Assembly (NCBI RefSeq): GCF_030052815.1
Contig: NC_079494.1
Coordinates: forward strand, 37,000,467 to 37,064,466
Direction: 5' to 3'
DNA length: 64,000 nt
Source of the DNA: Hevea brasiliensis
Taxonomy: Eukaryota; Streptophyta; Magnoliopsida; Malpighiales; Euphorbiaceae
Positions within the stretch are counted from its first letter, which is position 1. Every line of letters starts with the position of its first letter. A program made the position numbers and the translations under genes. The notes under the pieces are model-generated. The model made no database searches and was not told the DNA's origin. It saw only the letters and a list, made by a program, of their open reading frames with translations. Positions 25,938-37,013 of this stretch are shown here, piece after piece.

Positions 25938-27309
25938 TTTGAGATTGATGTTATGCCGGGTGTGGACCCAATCTCCATAACACCATATAGAATGGCACCT
26001 GCAGAATTGAAAGAGTTGAAAGTGCAGTTGCAAGAGTTGCTTAACAAGGACTTTATCCACCCTAGTGTGTCACCTTGGGGAGCGCCAGTGTTGTTTGTTA
26101 AGAAGAAGGATGGCACTCTCCACTTATGTATTGATTATCGGCAGTTGAATAAGGTGACAATAAAGAATAGATATCCATTGCCCCGCATTCATGACTTGTT
26201 TGATCAGTTGAGGGGTGCAGCTGTGTTCTCCAAAATTGACCTGAGATCAAGTTATTATCAACTGAAAGTACAAGAGCAGAGTATTCCTAAAACAGCCTTC
26301 AGAACCCGCTATGGCCATTATGAGTTCTTGGTCATGGCATTCGGGTTTACTAATGCTCTGGCTGCTTTTATGGATCTGATGAACATTATCTTCAGACCAT
26401 ACCTCGATCAGTTTGTTGTGGTATTCATAGATGATATATTGGTCTATTCGAGGAGTGTAGAAGAGCATGATAGACATATGTGGATTGTACTACAGACTTT
26501 GAGGGAGAAACAACTATACGCCAAATTGTCGAAGTGTGAATTTTTTGCTGAAAGAAATATCTTTCTTGGGGCATGTAGTATCGGTAGTGGGCATCAAGGT
26601 AGATCAAAGTAAGATTGAAGCTATCCTTAATTGGAGGCCACCCAGAAATATCACAGAGATTCACAGTTTCTGGGGTTAGCTAGATACTACCGTCGATTTG
26701 TGAAGGGATTCTCCATGTTGGCAGCTCCATTGACTAAGCTACTTCGGAAAGATGTGAAATTTCAGTGGACGGATAAATTCCAACAGAGTTTTGATAAATT
26801 GAAAAAATGTTTGACTGAAGCTCCAGTCCTGACTTTACCTACTCCGGCTAAAGAATACACAATTTACAGTGATGCTTGTCACAATGGGTTAGGCTGTGTA
26901 TTGATGCAAGATCGAAATATCATTGCCTATGCATCACGCCAGTTGAAACCGCATGACAGGAATTATCCAACGCATAGCTATTGTGTTTGCTCTTAAGATC
27001 TAGAGACATTATTTGTATGGGGAGAAATGCTACATCTACACAGATCATAAGAGTTTGAAGTATTTGGGCACTCAGAAAGAGCTGAATTTGAGACAGAGGA
27101 GATGGTTAGAGTTGATAAAAGACTATGATTGTTTGATAGACTATCAGCTAGGGAAAGCTAATGTTATGGCTGACGCCTTAAGTTGCAAGACTATGGCAAG
27201 TCTACGGGTTACTCCTTTGTCTATGGAACATGAAGAGCATATAGTTGTTGCATGGTATGTACAACCAGTGTTGATTGATCAGATCAGAATGGCTGCTCAG
27301 AATGATTAG
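25938..27309 (+). pseudogene. pol: E2 reverse transcriptase and RNase H, broken
   Basis: RT runs from [20 protein letters not shown] (25953) through the catalytic FIDDILVYS (FIDD codons 26424-26435). Several conserved residues have changed ([21 protein letters not shown]). A frameshift near 26550 ends the first open stretch. The frame returns at 26631 with the RT connection ([20 protein letters not shown]) and RNase H ([29 protein letters not shown]). A deletion and stop near 26980-27005 remove the usual DLE block, and TAG follows at 27307. It would have copied element RNA into cDNA; it is now inactive. Confidence 0.87.
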
Positions 27310-28680
27310 AAGTATCAGAAGCTATTGGAAGAAGTCAGACAGGGCAAGAAACCAAAACTCTCAATAAGAGATGATGGTCTACTGCTACACTAGGGCATAA
27401 TGTGTATTCCTAATGATGTTGATTCGACACAGATCATTTTGAAGGAAGCACATGAGTCTCCTTTTGCCATGCACCCTGGTGGCACAAAAATGTATAGAGG
27501 GCTAAAGGAGCATTATTGGTGGATGGGTATGAAAAAAGATGTGGCAGAGTTTGTTTCCAAATGCCTAACTTATCAGCAAGTGAAGGCAGAGCATCAAGTA
27601 CCCACTGGGTTATTGCATCCACTATCAGTACCAGAATGGAAATGGGAGAGAATAATAATGGATTTTGTGATGGGACTTTCGAGAACATAGAAGAGTCATG
27701 ATGCAGTATGGCTCATTGTTGACAGACTGACCAAGTCTGCTCATTTTCTGCTAGTCCAGATGGACTACAGTTTAGAAAGATTAGCCAAGTTGTACATTGA
27801 TGAGATTGTGAGACTACATGGAGTGCCAGTATCCATCGTATCTGACAGAGATCCTAAGTTCACTTCTAGATTCTGGGTAGTCTTCAGAAAGCCCTAGGAA
27901 CTAGATTGAACTTCAATACAACATTCCACCCACAGATAGATGGCTAGTCTGAAAGGGTAATTCATATCTTGGAGGACATGCTACGGGCTTGTGTGATTGA
28001 GTTTGAGGGCAGTTGGGACACACACTTGCCTTTCATTGAGTTTGCTTAGAACAACAGCGACCAATCAAGCATTGGGATGCCTCCATATGAAGCTTTGTAT
28101 GGCAGAAAATGTAGAACCCCATTGTGTTAGGATGACGTGGGTGAAAGGAAGATGATTGGTCCCAAAATAGTTCAGCAGACCAAGGAGTATATCAGGGTGA
28201 TCAGAGATCGACTTAAGACTGCATCAGACTGTCAGAAGTCCTACATTGATTTAAAGAGAAGAGATATTGAGTATGCAGTGGGTGAGAAAGTATTCCTCAA
28301 GGTTTCTTTTTGGAAGAAAATCATGAGATTCTGCAGAAAGGGGAAACTGAGTCCTCGTTTCATTGGGCCATATGAGGTTCTAGAAAGAGTGGGTCCTTTG
28401 GCATATCATTTGGCACTACCTCCAGAGTTAGAGAAGATACATAATGTCTTTCATGTGTCCATGTTGAGGAGGTATAGATCAGACCCATCTCATGTACTAC
28501 CAGTAGAAGAAATTGAAGTGAATCTAGACCTCACATATGAGGAAGAACCCATAGAGATTCTGGCTTATGAGGTGAAGCGGCTACGGAATAAGCAGATCCT
28601 GTTAGTGAAAGTACTGTGGAACCACCATTCAGGCCAGGAGGCTACTTGGGAACGAGAGGAGGACATGAGGAGATAGCACC
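27310..28680 (+). pseudogene. pol: E2 integrase and chromodomain, broken
   Basis: The HHCC zinc region spans about 27440-27585 (AMHPGGTKMYRGLKEHYWWM; the final CxxC is CLTY, its second cysteine lost). The integrase core has MDFVMGL near 27660, [12 protein letters not shown] near 27840 and [12 protein letters not shown] near 27950, giving all three acidic residues but in different frames because of a frameshift near 27880 and several TAG codons. From 28137 the frame is open again: FIGPYEVLERVGPLAYHLALP, HNVFHVSMLRRY, then the chromodomain VKVLWNHHSGQEATWE, which would steer integration to marked chromatin. TAG at 28674 is followed by the inverted LTR at 28681. Confidence 0.85.
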
Positions 28681-31657
28681 TGTCACACCTTACCCCTCTG
28701 TAAGGCATAACATGATCCCGTAGAATACCTAATGAACTATCGAACTTCACCTACTGATAATTCATTAAGTACACTACAAGGGATTTTAAAACTATTTTCT
28801 TACATTTTGGAAGTGGTGAGCATTTTGGTAGGAATTAAAATCATTTATCAAAGCTTAAAAACTAGTAAAAATTTTTGTCTATTTTTATTTTTCCACAAAT
28901 TTTATAAAAATTTCGGCAGAGTGCCGTCTGTATTTTGAGAAAACAGTTCTTCAAATACTTGAGAAAAACACTTCCAATAAATTTTTCACAATTCAACCAA
29001 AAATTTATCAACTCAAAATAATTCATAACTTCATTCACAGTGCATATAGTACGAAATTCACAAATACAAATCTTAATTTACAAAAGAAAATCCAAAAATA
29101 ATATTATTATAATTTATTATACAACTGCTCAACTTTACATTAATACATAAAACATTACAATATTTACATCAAAATAACTACAAGGGTATAAAACAATACC
29201 CGTGCAAAAAGATCAGTGTGGTCCTTAATTCCAATAGCAGCTCACTCTGCTGCTTTCTCCTTGCTCTTATCTGCGATAGCAAAATAAGCTATCGCTGAGT
29301 ATAAAAATACTCAGTGGTGCATAATAAAAATTTAAAATACAATACATAAATCATTCATTGATAAAACACAATTTAAATATTTCTCAATCACATTTCACAA
29401 ATTATCAAAACTCATAATAACACAATTTGATCAAATAATTTAATAAACACAGTGTTGCCAAATCATACACAACTTAAGCCATGACACAAAATTTCTGATC
29501 AATGCTGTGTTGTACACCACGACAAAGTAATCTACAACCGCACTAATAAAAATCAATGAGGGAGGTGGCTAGTTAGCTAATGAGTACTCATTCGATCTAT
29601 AACCTCAACTGGTAAACCAGAGAGGGAGGAAAAATAATCGATCTCACCCTATGAATGGAGGAGGAATAATAAGGCACTGTCATGCTAAGTGTGAATAAAA
29701 AATCTATTTCAAAAATTTTATTCAAATAATTCATGAGAAATCCAATAGATTTCCAAAGTCATAGTTTCATTCACAAAGTGGCAACACAATTCATGAGTAA
29801 CACCAAATTTTCATAAATCATACCAAATCAAATTAAAAATAAGAAAATGATGAAATAAGATTTATTGTGCACAAACCTAACGTGAGTCGCCTCTAGGCCT
29901 TGACTCAGTCTCTCAGACTTTTCGAGCATTTTTCAGCTGAAACACAAAATTTATAGTGTCTCAGCATCCTTGCCTCACAATAATTCCCATAATTAATCCT
30001 AATATGCTTAAACTTACATTCTTGCAAATTTTCATGTTTTGGTTACTATTCATGATACTATTCAAGTCAATTTGTTGACTTTCTAAGGCTTAATAGGTAT
30101 GGGAACTCCAACTTCACCCACATACCACATTTTGGTTACCAAACTTTTTGGTTTTGGTCATTTACTCAAATTCTAAATCTTTTAGGCAAAATTGCCAATT
30201 TTCAGTTTTGGTGTCTTAGGTTGCACTGTTCCATTGGTTATTTTTCTGTTAGAATTGGGCTATGGTTTCTTCATAGAAAATGTTTCATATTGTCTTAAGT
30301 TTATTCTCCTTTTTGAATCACTCCAATTGGAGTTTTGTAGCTCAAGTTATAGCCATTTGAACCATGGCTGCCGGATTGGACTTAACCCAAATTTTCTAGG
30401 CAATTTTTGGTTCTGGCAGTTTTAGGTCACCAAATTTGGGTGGCCAAATGACTTGGTTAATGGCATAATTTGAGTTTGTATTCTTCATGAAAGTTTTAGG
30501 TCTATATCTCATCTGTCCACTGGTAAAATTTCAGGTCATTTAGAGCTGCCTAGCTCAAGTTATGGCCAAATGAACAAACACTATTCATTTGGTCATTTTG
30601 TACAGGGCATACTGAGATTTTTCGGATTTGGTCAATTTGTTCACTAGGTTTTGGTCACTTTGTGGGCATGGTTCCTGAATGAAAATTGTGTCATTTAGTG
30701 TCTATTTTCATTCCCAATTGGTCTCATACCAATTGGACTTGTAAATTTTCATTTTTGGTCCCTCAAAGGGAACTTGGTCCTGCTGCCAGCAGCATGACCA
30801 CACTCAATCCGAATTTAACCTTAAACTCCAATACTTCAAACACACTTCATTTGGTCACAAATGACCATTTCTCACTTCAAACTAGGTCAAACACATCATT
30901 TTACGATTTCTCACATTTTTGCCTCTAAACCCTAGGTCCAAAACCCTAACTACACTAGTAATTACATTTAACCAAATCCAAGCATCTCAACATCACCTCT
31001 ACATTCATATAAGCTTGCCTACACTTATAATCCAATCAAATTCATGCACTACCATAGCAAACCCTAGCTGATCAAAATCCATGTTTAGTCCTCCAACAAT
31101 TAATTTCATTTCATTTTAAGTTTATTTCTAAGTTAATTAAGCTATAAACACAACTAATAAACTAATTTTGCAACTTAAATCACTAACCTCAATCTTTGAT
31201 GTCCAATTCTTCAATTCTCTTCTTTTTTCTTTTTTCTTTTTCTTTGCTCTTTCAATATTCTTCTTAGGTTGAGGTAACAAGCTTTGATGAAGTGCTTATG
31301 GAAAATCTTAAGGTTAATTGAGGGAATTTAAGCTTGAGTGCAGGCTTTAATGGAGGTTTAAAAATAGAGATGTGAGGGAGAGGGAGAGTGCCGGCTTGAA
31401 GAAGACTTTTGTGTTTTTTTTTTTCTTTTCTTTTCTTTTCCTTTTTTTATGTCTTAGGAAGACCACAAATCACTTTAATTAAATTTATCAATTATAATCT
31501 TTATGGCATCATGCATGATGTCATCTTCCTTCACTTTTTCATTTTCTTTTTTTTTTTCATTTATTTTTCTATTAGTTCTTTAATTTGATTCCCGACTCTG
31601 AAATTTTCTTTTCTCTGATTTTATTTGACAGTTAGGTTAGGAGTTAACTCTCGGGGT
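28681..31657 (-). repeat. Inverted family B LTR, 5' end missing
   Basis: Plus-strand start TGTCACACCTTACCCC is the exact complement of a family B LTR end. The copy runs backwards through the whole LTR until CTCTCGGGGT, about 400 bp short of the LTR start, where it meets an unrelated LTR. It is very similar to the E3 3' LTR (56696-59957) in the opposite orientation. The hairpin pair, fully Watson-Crick here, is at 29273-29295 and 29295-29314; a single GACATCATGCAT-like unit is near 31504-31525. It is either a truncated insertion or one side of a rearrangement. No gene. Confidence 0.88.
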
Positions 31658-31937
31658 AAAAGGTCCCTTAGGCAAATCCTACAACGGCAAAGCACGGAGA
31701 TGGTCTTGGGCTCAAAAAGTAATGATATGTAAAATGGGGGGAACTAATCTCTAGAGACGCCTTTTGGTGGAATGGCCTGGAGAGTTGGAAGAACTCCAGG
31801 GTTAAGTGTGCTCGCTTGAGAGAAATCCTAGGATGGGTGACCTCCTAGGAAGTTCTCCATTCTACCTATAGGACAAAACCATAAGGCTTATAGCCAGAGC
31901 AGACAATTCCTCTAGTGGTTGGAGCTCGATCATTACA
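31658..31937 (+). repeat. 3' end of an unrelated LTR (family E) next to the E3 primer site
   Basis: This 280-bp piece ends CTCGATCATTACA two bases before a TGGTATCAGAGC primer site, which makes it the end of a 5' LTR. Its sequence is unlike the ends of families A to D and unlike the LTR at the other end of E3. It contains the 5S rRNA-like segment described separately. Confidence 0.75.
31790..31857 (+). other. 5S rRNA-like segment inside LTR family E
   Basis: From AGAACTCCAGGGTTAAGTG to AGGATGGGTGACCTCCTAGG and AAGTTCTCC the order and spacing follow the middle and 3' part of plant 5S rRNA: box A (AGTTAAGCGTGCT), intermediate element, box C (GGATGGGTGACCTCCTGG). I judge more than 80 percent of positions to agree. 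The 5' fifty bases of 5S and a terminal T-run are absent, so this is not a 5S gene. Cassandra elements are the known case of 5S promoter sequence in an LTR. Confidence 0.8.
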
Positions 31938-31939
31938 AG

Positions 31940-31951
31940 TGGTATCAGAGC
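31940..31951 (+). other. Primer-binding site of E3 (initiator tRNA-Met)
   Basis: TGGTATCAGAGC, two bases after the family E LTR end. The leader that follows has a perfect small inverted repeat, GGAGGT-CA-ACCTCC, at 32066-32079, partly kept in E2 near 20637. Confidence 0.9.
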
Positions 31952-32120
31952 ATGGTTTTGCAATAAATTTTAACTACGTATATGAATATTTCTTTGATAA
32001 GTACAACTGCTCAAGTGTCTTTAATTGATACATATGACATATTTACGTCATGAATATGCACTAACGGAGGTCAACCTCCTTGTGTTTGATCTCAGGAAGT
32101 AGAAATTTTGGGAAAACGGA

Positions 32121-32155
32121 ATGGAAAAAGGAGATCATTCCGTAGAACAATCTGT
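32121..32155 (+). pseudogene. gag: E3 gag, first codons before the copia insertion
   Basis: ATG at 32121 opens MEKGDHSVEQS, parallel to the gag start of E2 at 20693. The frame is broken at 32155 by C1 and resumes at 52042 with VEVQGEALALQ, the same order as in E2 (AEAQGEALALQ). The chosen ATG is supported by the matching start in both elements. Confidence 0.8.
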
Positions 32156-32200
32156 TGAAGGAACGGAAGCGTGAAAAACACAAGTTTATACCATTGAATT

Positions 32201-34853
32201 TGTCATGACCCAACCTATGGGCCGGACCGGCACTAGGACCTGGGCCAGCCTAAAGCCCCCGAGGCCCGTAGTAAGCCTAACTGTTTATTAACCCAACTCT
32301 AAGGCCCATTTGGGCCCAATTTCAAGAAAACAAACGGACAGAGTCCGGCCATAAAATGGACTTACCAATGGGGAGTTTTCGACTCACCCGACCTGTAAAC
32401 ACAATATATAGTCAATTGGGGAGCTCAGCTCACCCTCCACATACTCATCAACATAATAATAAATGGGAGCTCAGCTCCCTCATCCAATCCATCAAACATG
32501 CATAGCATATTAAGTTTACAGGTCCCAAAATAATAATTTAGTTTACAGACCCAAATCAAATAAACATTTCTAACACATGCGAAAATTCTAAGATTTAACA
32601 AGATTATACAAACATTAATAATCGACTTGCGAGGAAGAAAGCAGGTTAACCTCAAAATATCCTCCTGTGGCCTGGAAAAATATTGAACAGGAGTGAGCGT
32701 TCGACTCAGAGAGTAAAATATCAATTTTAACCATAATCTCTATAGCTATCTAAAACTAATGCAACCTGTGGAATGAAGTGCAACATCAGCAATAAATTCA
32801 CATCATAGCATCAAAAAGGTAATTTGGAGCACTCACACACCCTGTAGTATCAATCATAACATATGGGAGTTGATCCCCTATACAGCTCTCTTAAATCCAA
32901 CCTGGTGCCAGCGAATTACTCAAGCTCGGACTTCCACTTAATAACCAAATCGAAGGTCCCAGCGAATTAGTCAAGCCGTGACTACTCCTCGAAGGATCGG
33001 GTCCCAGCGAATTACTCAAGCCGTGACTACCCCGTCCTATCCATAGTCCACACCACATCACACGCACGCCAACGCACGCACACTGCTCCAAATTACCACA
33101 ACAACATCCATGGCACATCAACAGTTATGAATGCAACATAAATCGTGCCTAGGATTTATCTACATAGATATATGCATATAAGTGATGCATGGGCATGCTT
33201 AAACATATAATAATATCGAAATTACAATTAAAATTAATATTTTACTCACAGACTTGACGATGGTCACTGAGGCGGCTGGGCGGGGGAAGAAGGCTGTCCC
33301 AGCTCACCTGACAATTTTATTACAATCATTTAATAAATTTGACTCAATACAAACAAAGAAAAAGACCAATACGTCCTAAGTCGTGCCGAAAATCCGGCAG
33401 AGTCTCCCCTATACCTAGACCTATCCAACCTGCAAAATGGCTCAAAACACACTTCTATATTCACAATCCATATATCCACAGTTCAATCATATCACACAGC
33501 CCCTCCTGGGCCCATCAAATCAGTCATCCATCACAATACGCAAAATTTCAATTTAGTCCTTATTATTGATCATTTTTGGCAAAAACTGCCCAAACAAGCT
33601 CTAAAAATTATAAAACTTTGCCCCGCGGTCCTTAGCAATATTACTAAGCTATTGCAAAAAGAATCGTAATTTTCTAAGCTACCACGAATATTTTATGGAT
33701 TTTTAATCCTATTTAAGCACTAGAAAATTACGAAAAAGCAAAGTTCGGGTTTACCTTTGCCGATTCCGACTTCAGGGACGCACTCGGGACGTCTGACAAT
33801 GGGGGGCTAGCCAAAACCTTGGTCCAATTCGGAGACTTTTCCGGTAACGGGTCTGTCTGGCCGAAAATTCACAAACCCGGTCAACTGTCGAATTTCCGCA
33901 AATTAAGGATACCTACACGAAGCCCATAACACGGGGGTTAGTACATAAATTTTTTTCAGAATTTTCTAAGCTCATTTAATGCTCGGAAAAACACTGCGAA
34001 GTTCCGTGGGACCCACCGAAAAACGGTGTCGGAAAAATTTGAAATTTATGTCGTTGCGAAGCTCTCGATGAGTGGAGCGTGCTGGTAGCCTCGGTTTTCT
34101 CGTGGGATTCACGGTTTTCGAGAAATGTAGCCCAAAAGTCGAAATGGGCTAAAAATTTCCCGAGCAAAAATTGGACAAACCGCTCGATGGATTTCAGCGT
34201 TCTTGGTGTCTATGGAAAGCTCTCGCCGAGTAGATGATTTTAGACACAAGACCCGATCCAATTGGTGGCCGGATCGGCCGAATTTTGGCCGGAGAAGCTG
34301 AAACGCCGCGCGCGCAGGGGAGGGGTTTTCGCGCGCGTTTCCGGCCGTTTGGGGCGGCGGCCGATCGGCTGGGACAGCTGAGAGGCGGCGCCGGCGAGGG
34401 GGGGGACGCAGGGGAGGCGACTCGCCAGCGGCAGGGGAGGGGAGGAGAGAGAAAAGAGAGAGAAAAGGGAGAGGGAACGACGCGCGCGAGGAAGAAAAAG
34501 GGAAGAAGGAAAAGGCCGGTCCGATTCGACCGGTCCGATCCGGTCCGGTTCGATTCGGCCGGTTCGATTCAGAATACAAAATTTTGAATTTTTAATCTAC
34601 CTCGGGACCGAAAACGAGGTCCAAAAATTCCGAAAAAATTCCAAAAAACTCAGAAAAATACATAGACTTTAAATATATTTTTAGTTTTGCCACGTGGTCT
34701 TTAAATTAATTTTTAAAAATCATCAAAGTTTATATTTTCAGAAAAATCGAACCCGATTTTTAAAATCTGAAAAATCTCAAAAAAATTCCTAAAATTTAAA
34801 TAAAATTAAAATACCAAAAATGCTCATAAAATTTAAAATTTTGGGGTGTTACA
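32201..34853 (-). repeat. E4 3' LTR
   Basis: 2653 bp, TGTAACACCCC to TCATGACA in the element sense. It contains three copies of a unit around CCAGCGAATTA(C/G)TCAAGC at 32908-33028, and a GC-rich island at 34230-34570 with CGATTCGACCGGTCC-like short repeats. Long frames here (34109-34579 and 34234-34587) are low-complexity arginine/proline translations of that island and are not genes. Unlike families A to E, I see no 5S-like motif. Confidence 0.93.
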
Positions 34854-34867
34854 TTCTTCCCCCCTTA
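34854..34867 (-). other. Polypurine tract of E4
   Basis: Minus strand GTAAGGGGGGAAGAA directly precedes the LTR start TGTAACACCCC; the conserved segment AAAATTCGAGGACGAATTTT lies just upstream. It primes plus-strand synthesis. Confidence 0.88.
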
Positions 34868-34915
34868 CAGAAAATTCGTCCTCGAATTTTACACAAGGCA
34901 GAATAAAGCACATGA

Positions 34916-37013
34916 TTATACATTGAACAGATAAGGGTACTTGCTACGCATGTCCCGTTCTGACTCCCAGGTGCACTCTTCCACTGACTGACTCCTCCAC
35001 AAAACCTTAACCATAGGGATCTGTTTGGATCTTAGCTGTCTTACTTGGTAGTCCACTATGGCTACAGGCTGCTCCTCAAATGTCAAGTTCTCCTTTAGCT
35101 CTATCACATCATTTGCGAGACATGAGAAGGATCGGGAATGTATTTCTGAGCATGGAGATGTGAAACACGGGATGAACGTGAGAAAGGTTGGGTGGTAGCT
35201 CCAACCGGTGAGCAAGCTGCTCCAACTCTATCCGTAACCTCAAAGGTCCAATATACCGAGGTGCCAACTTGCCCTCTTTCCAAATCTCATGACTCCCTTC
35301 ATTGGAGAAACCTTCGTAAATACATAGCCGCCACCGCAAACTCCACATCCCTTCGTGCAGGGTGCATAACTCTTACGCCTCGAAAAATTTTTTGATCGTT
35401 CCCTGATTAAAGGAACTACCTTTGAAGTGTACTGCACTAGGTCTACATCATGCACCTTCGTTTCCCCCATTTCTGTCCAACACAGAGGAGACCTACACTT
35501 TCTTCCATATAATGCCTCATAGGGTGCCATCCCTATGCTGGAATGGTAACTGTTGTTGTAGGCAAACTCCACCAAAGCTAGCTGCTCATCCCATTGACTT
35601 CCAAAATCCAAGACACTCATGCGAAGCATGTCTTCCAGTGTTTGGATTGTCCTTTCGGTTGTCTGCATGCGAGGGTGGAAAGTCATCGAAGTTCAAGCAG
35701 GTGCCAAGTGCCTCCTGCAACTTTCTCCAAAACCGAGAAGTGAACTGGGGCCCTCTGTCAGATATTATGGAAGCTGGAACTCTATGCAATCTGACTATTT
35801 CTCGAATGTAGAGCCGGGCATACTGTGCCACAGAATATGTAGTCTTCACAGGTAAGAAGTGAGCTGATTTGGTCAAGCGGTCTACAATTACCCATATCAA
35901 ATCATATCCTCGCGTGGTACGAGGCAACCCAGTCATAAAATCCATAGTGATCATTTCCCACTTCCATTCTGGGATAGGGAGCTCTTGTAGCTTCCCTGAC
36001 GGTCTCTGGTGTTCAAACTTCACCTTCTGACAAGTCAAGCACTTGGACACAAAGTCTGCTATGTCTCTCTTCATGCCATTCCACCAATAGCTATCTTTCA
36101 CATCATGGTACATCTTGGTGGAACCTGGGTGGACGCTGTACAGTGTGTAGTGTGCCTTTCACATGATTTCATTCCTGAGGTTGTCTACATCGGGCACACA
36201 TATCCTAGAACCTTGTACTAGGGCACCATCATTGGCAAATCCAAACTCACCACCTTCACCTTGCTGTACTCTTTCTATGATCTTCATCAATTGTTGGTCT
36301 CTGTGCTGGGAAACTCTAACTCTGTCCCTCAAGTCTGGCCTCACTGAAAAGTGAGCCAACAATACCCCCTCATCTGAAAGATCTAGGATTAAACCTTGAT
36401 CCATCAACTCATGTACCTCCTGAATCAATGGTCTCTTCTCTACTGAAATGTGCACCAAAGCGCGGAAGATTTTTACGCTCAAGGCATCTGCTACAACATT
36501 GGCCTTCCCAGGGTGGTACTGGATGGTGCAATCATAGTCTTTCAGAAGCTCCATCCATCTCCTCTGTCTCAAGTTTAAATCCCTCTACTGGAAGATGTAC
36601 TTCAAACTTTTATGGTCGGTGTATATCTCGCACACTTCACCATACAGGTAGTGTCTCCAGATTTTAAGTGCAAAGATTACAGCCGCCATTTCCAAATCAT
36701 GGGTGGGGTAGTTTTGCTTATGCCTCTTCAGCTGCCTTGAAGCATAAGCCACTACCTTTCCACTCTGCATCAAAACACACCCTAGGCCAACTCTGGAGGC
36801 TTCACAATACACGGTGTATCCTTCACCACTCACAGGTAGTGTCAACACAGGGGCAGTGGTTAGACACTCCTTAAGCTTCTGGAAACTCACCTCATAGTCA
36901 TCTGTCCAAATGAATGGAACATTCTTCCTGGTCAACTTAGTTAGGGGAGCCGCTATCCTGGAGAAATCTTGTACAAAACGCCTATAGTAGCCAGCTAAAC
37001 CCAAAAAAACTTC
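34916..37013 (-). pseudogene. pol: E4 RNase H, integrase and chromodomain, lightly broken
   Basis: After the frameshift at the seven-T run (about 37007) the frame reads [16 protein letters not shown], then RNase H ([31 protein letters not shown]). TAG follows at 36585, where a glutamine is expected. The frame continues with [14 protein letters not shown] to TGA at 36159, where arginine is expected. Integrase has the HHCC region near 36000-36140 (CLTCQKVK), [19 protein letters not shown] and [11 protein letters not shown]; a frameshift near 35687 separates the last two. After a frameshifted stretch at 35240-35370 the chromodomain VKVLWRSQSVEECTWE ends the protein at 34916. Compared with E2 and E3 all catalytic acidic residues are present. 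Confidence 0.88.

Larger units (their letters stand above)
13762..28680 (+). mobile_element. E2: decayed autonomous-type gypsy chromovirus, 3' LTR lost
   Basis: Order: 5' LTR, initiator tRNA-Met primer site, gag, protease, RT, RNase H, integrase, chromodomain. Coding stops at 28676 and is followed at 28681 by an LTR in the opposite direction, so the original polypurine tract and 3' LTR are missing. Two solo LTRs interrupt it. The 5-bp target duplication would be AAAAT at 13757-13761, not testable on the right. Many stops and frameshifts make it an old inactive copy. E3 is a close relative, collinear through pol. Confidence 0.88.

Noticed and set aside
28681..31657. The E2 3' LTR
   Set aside because: It is in the wrong orientation, lacks the preceding polypurine tract, and is closer to the E3 3' LTR than to the E2 5' LTR.
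31790..31857. A genuine 5S rRNA gene
   Set aside because: The first ~50 bases of 5S and a T-run terminator are missing, there is no tandem array, and it lies inside an LTR end.
34109..34587. Long overlapping frames on both strands in the E4 LTR
   Set aside because: They arise from the GC-rich repeat island, are low complexity and have no family resemblance.
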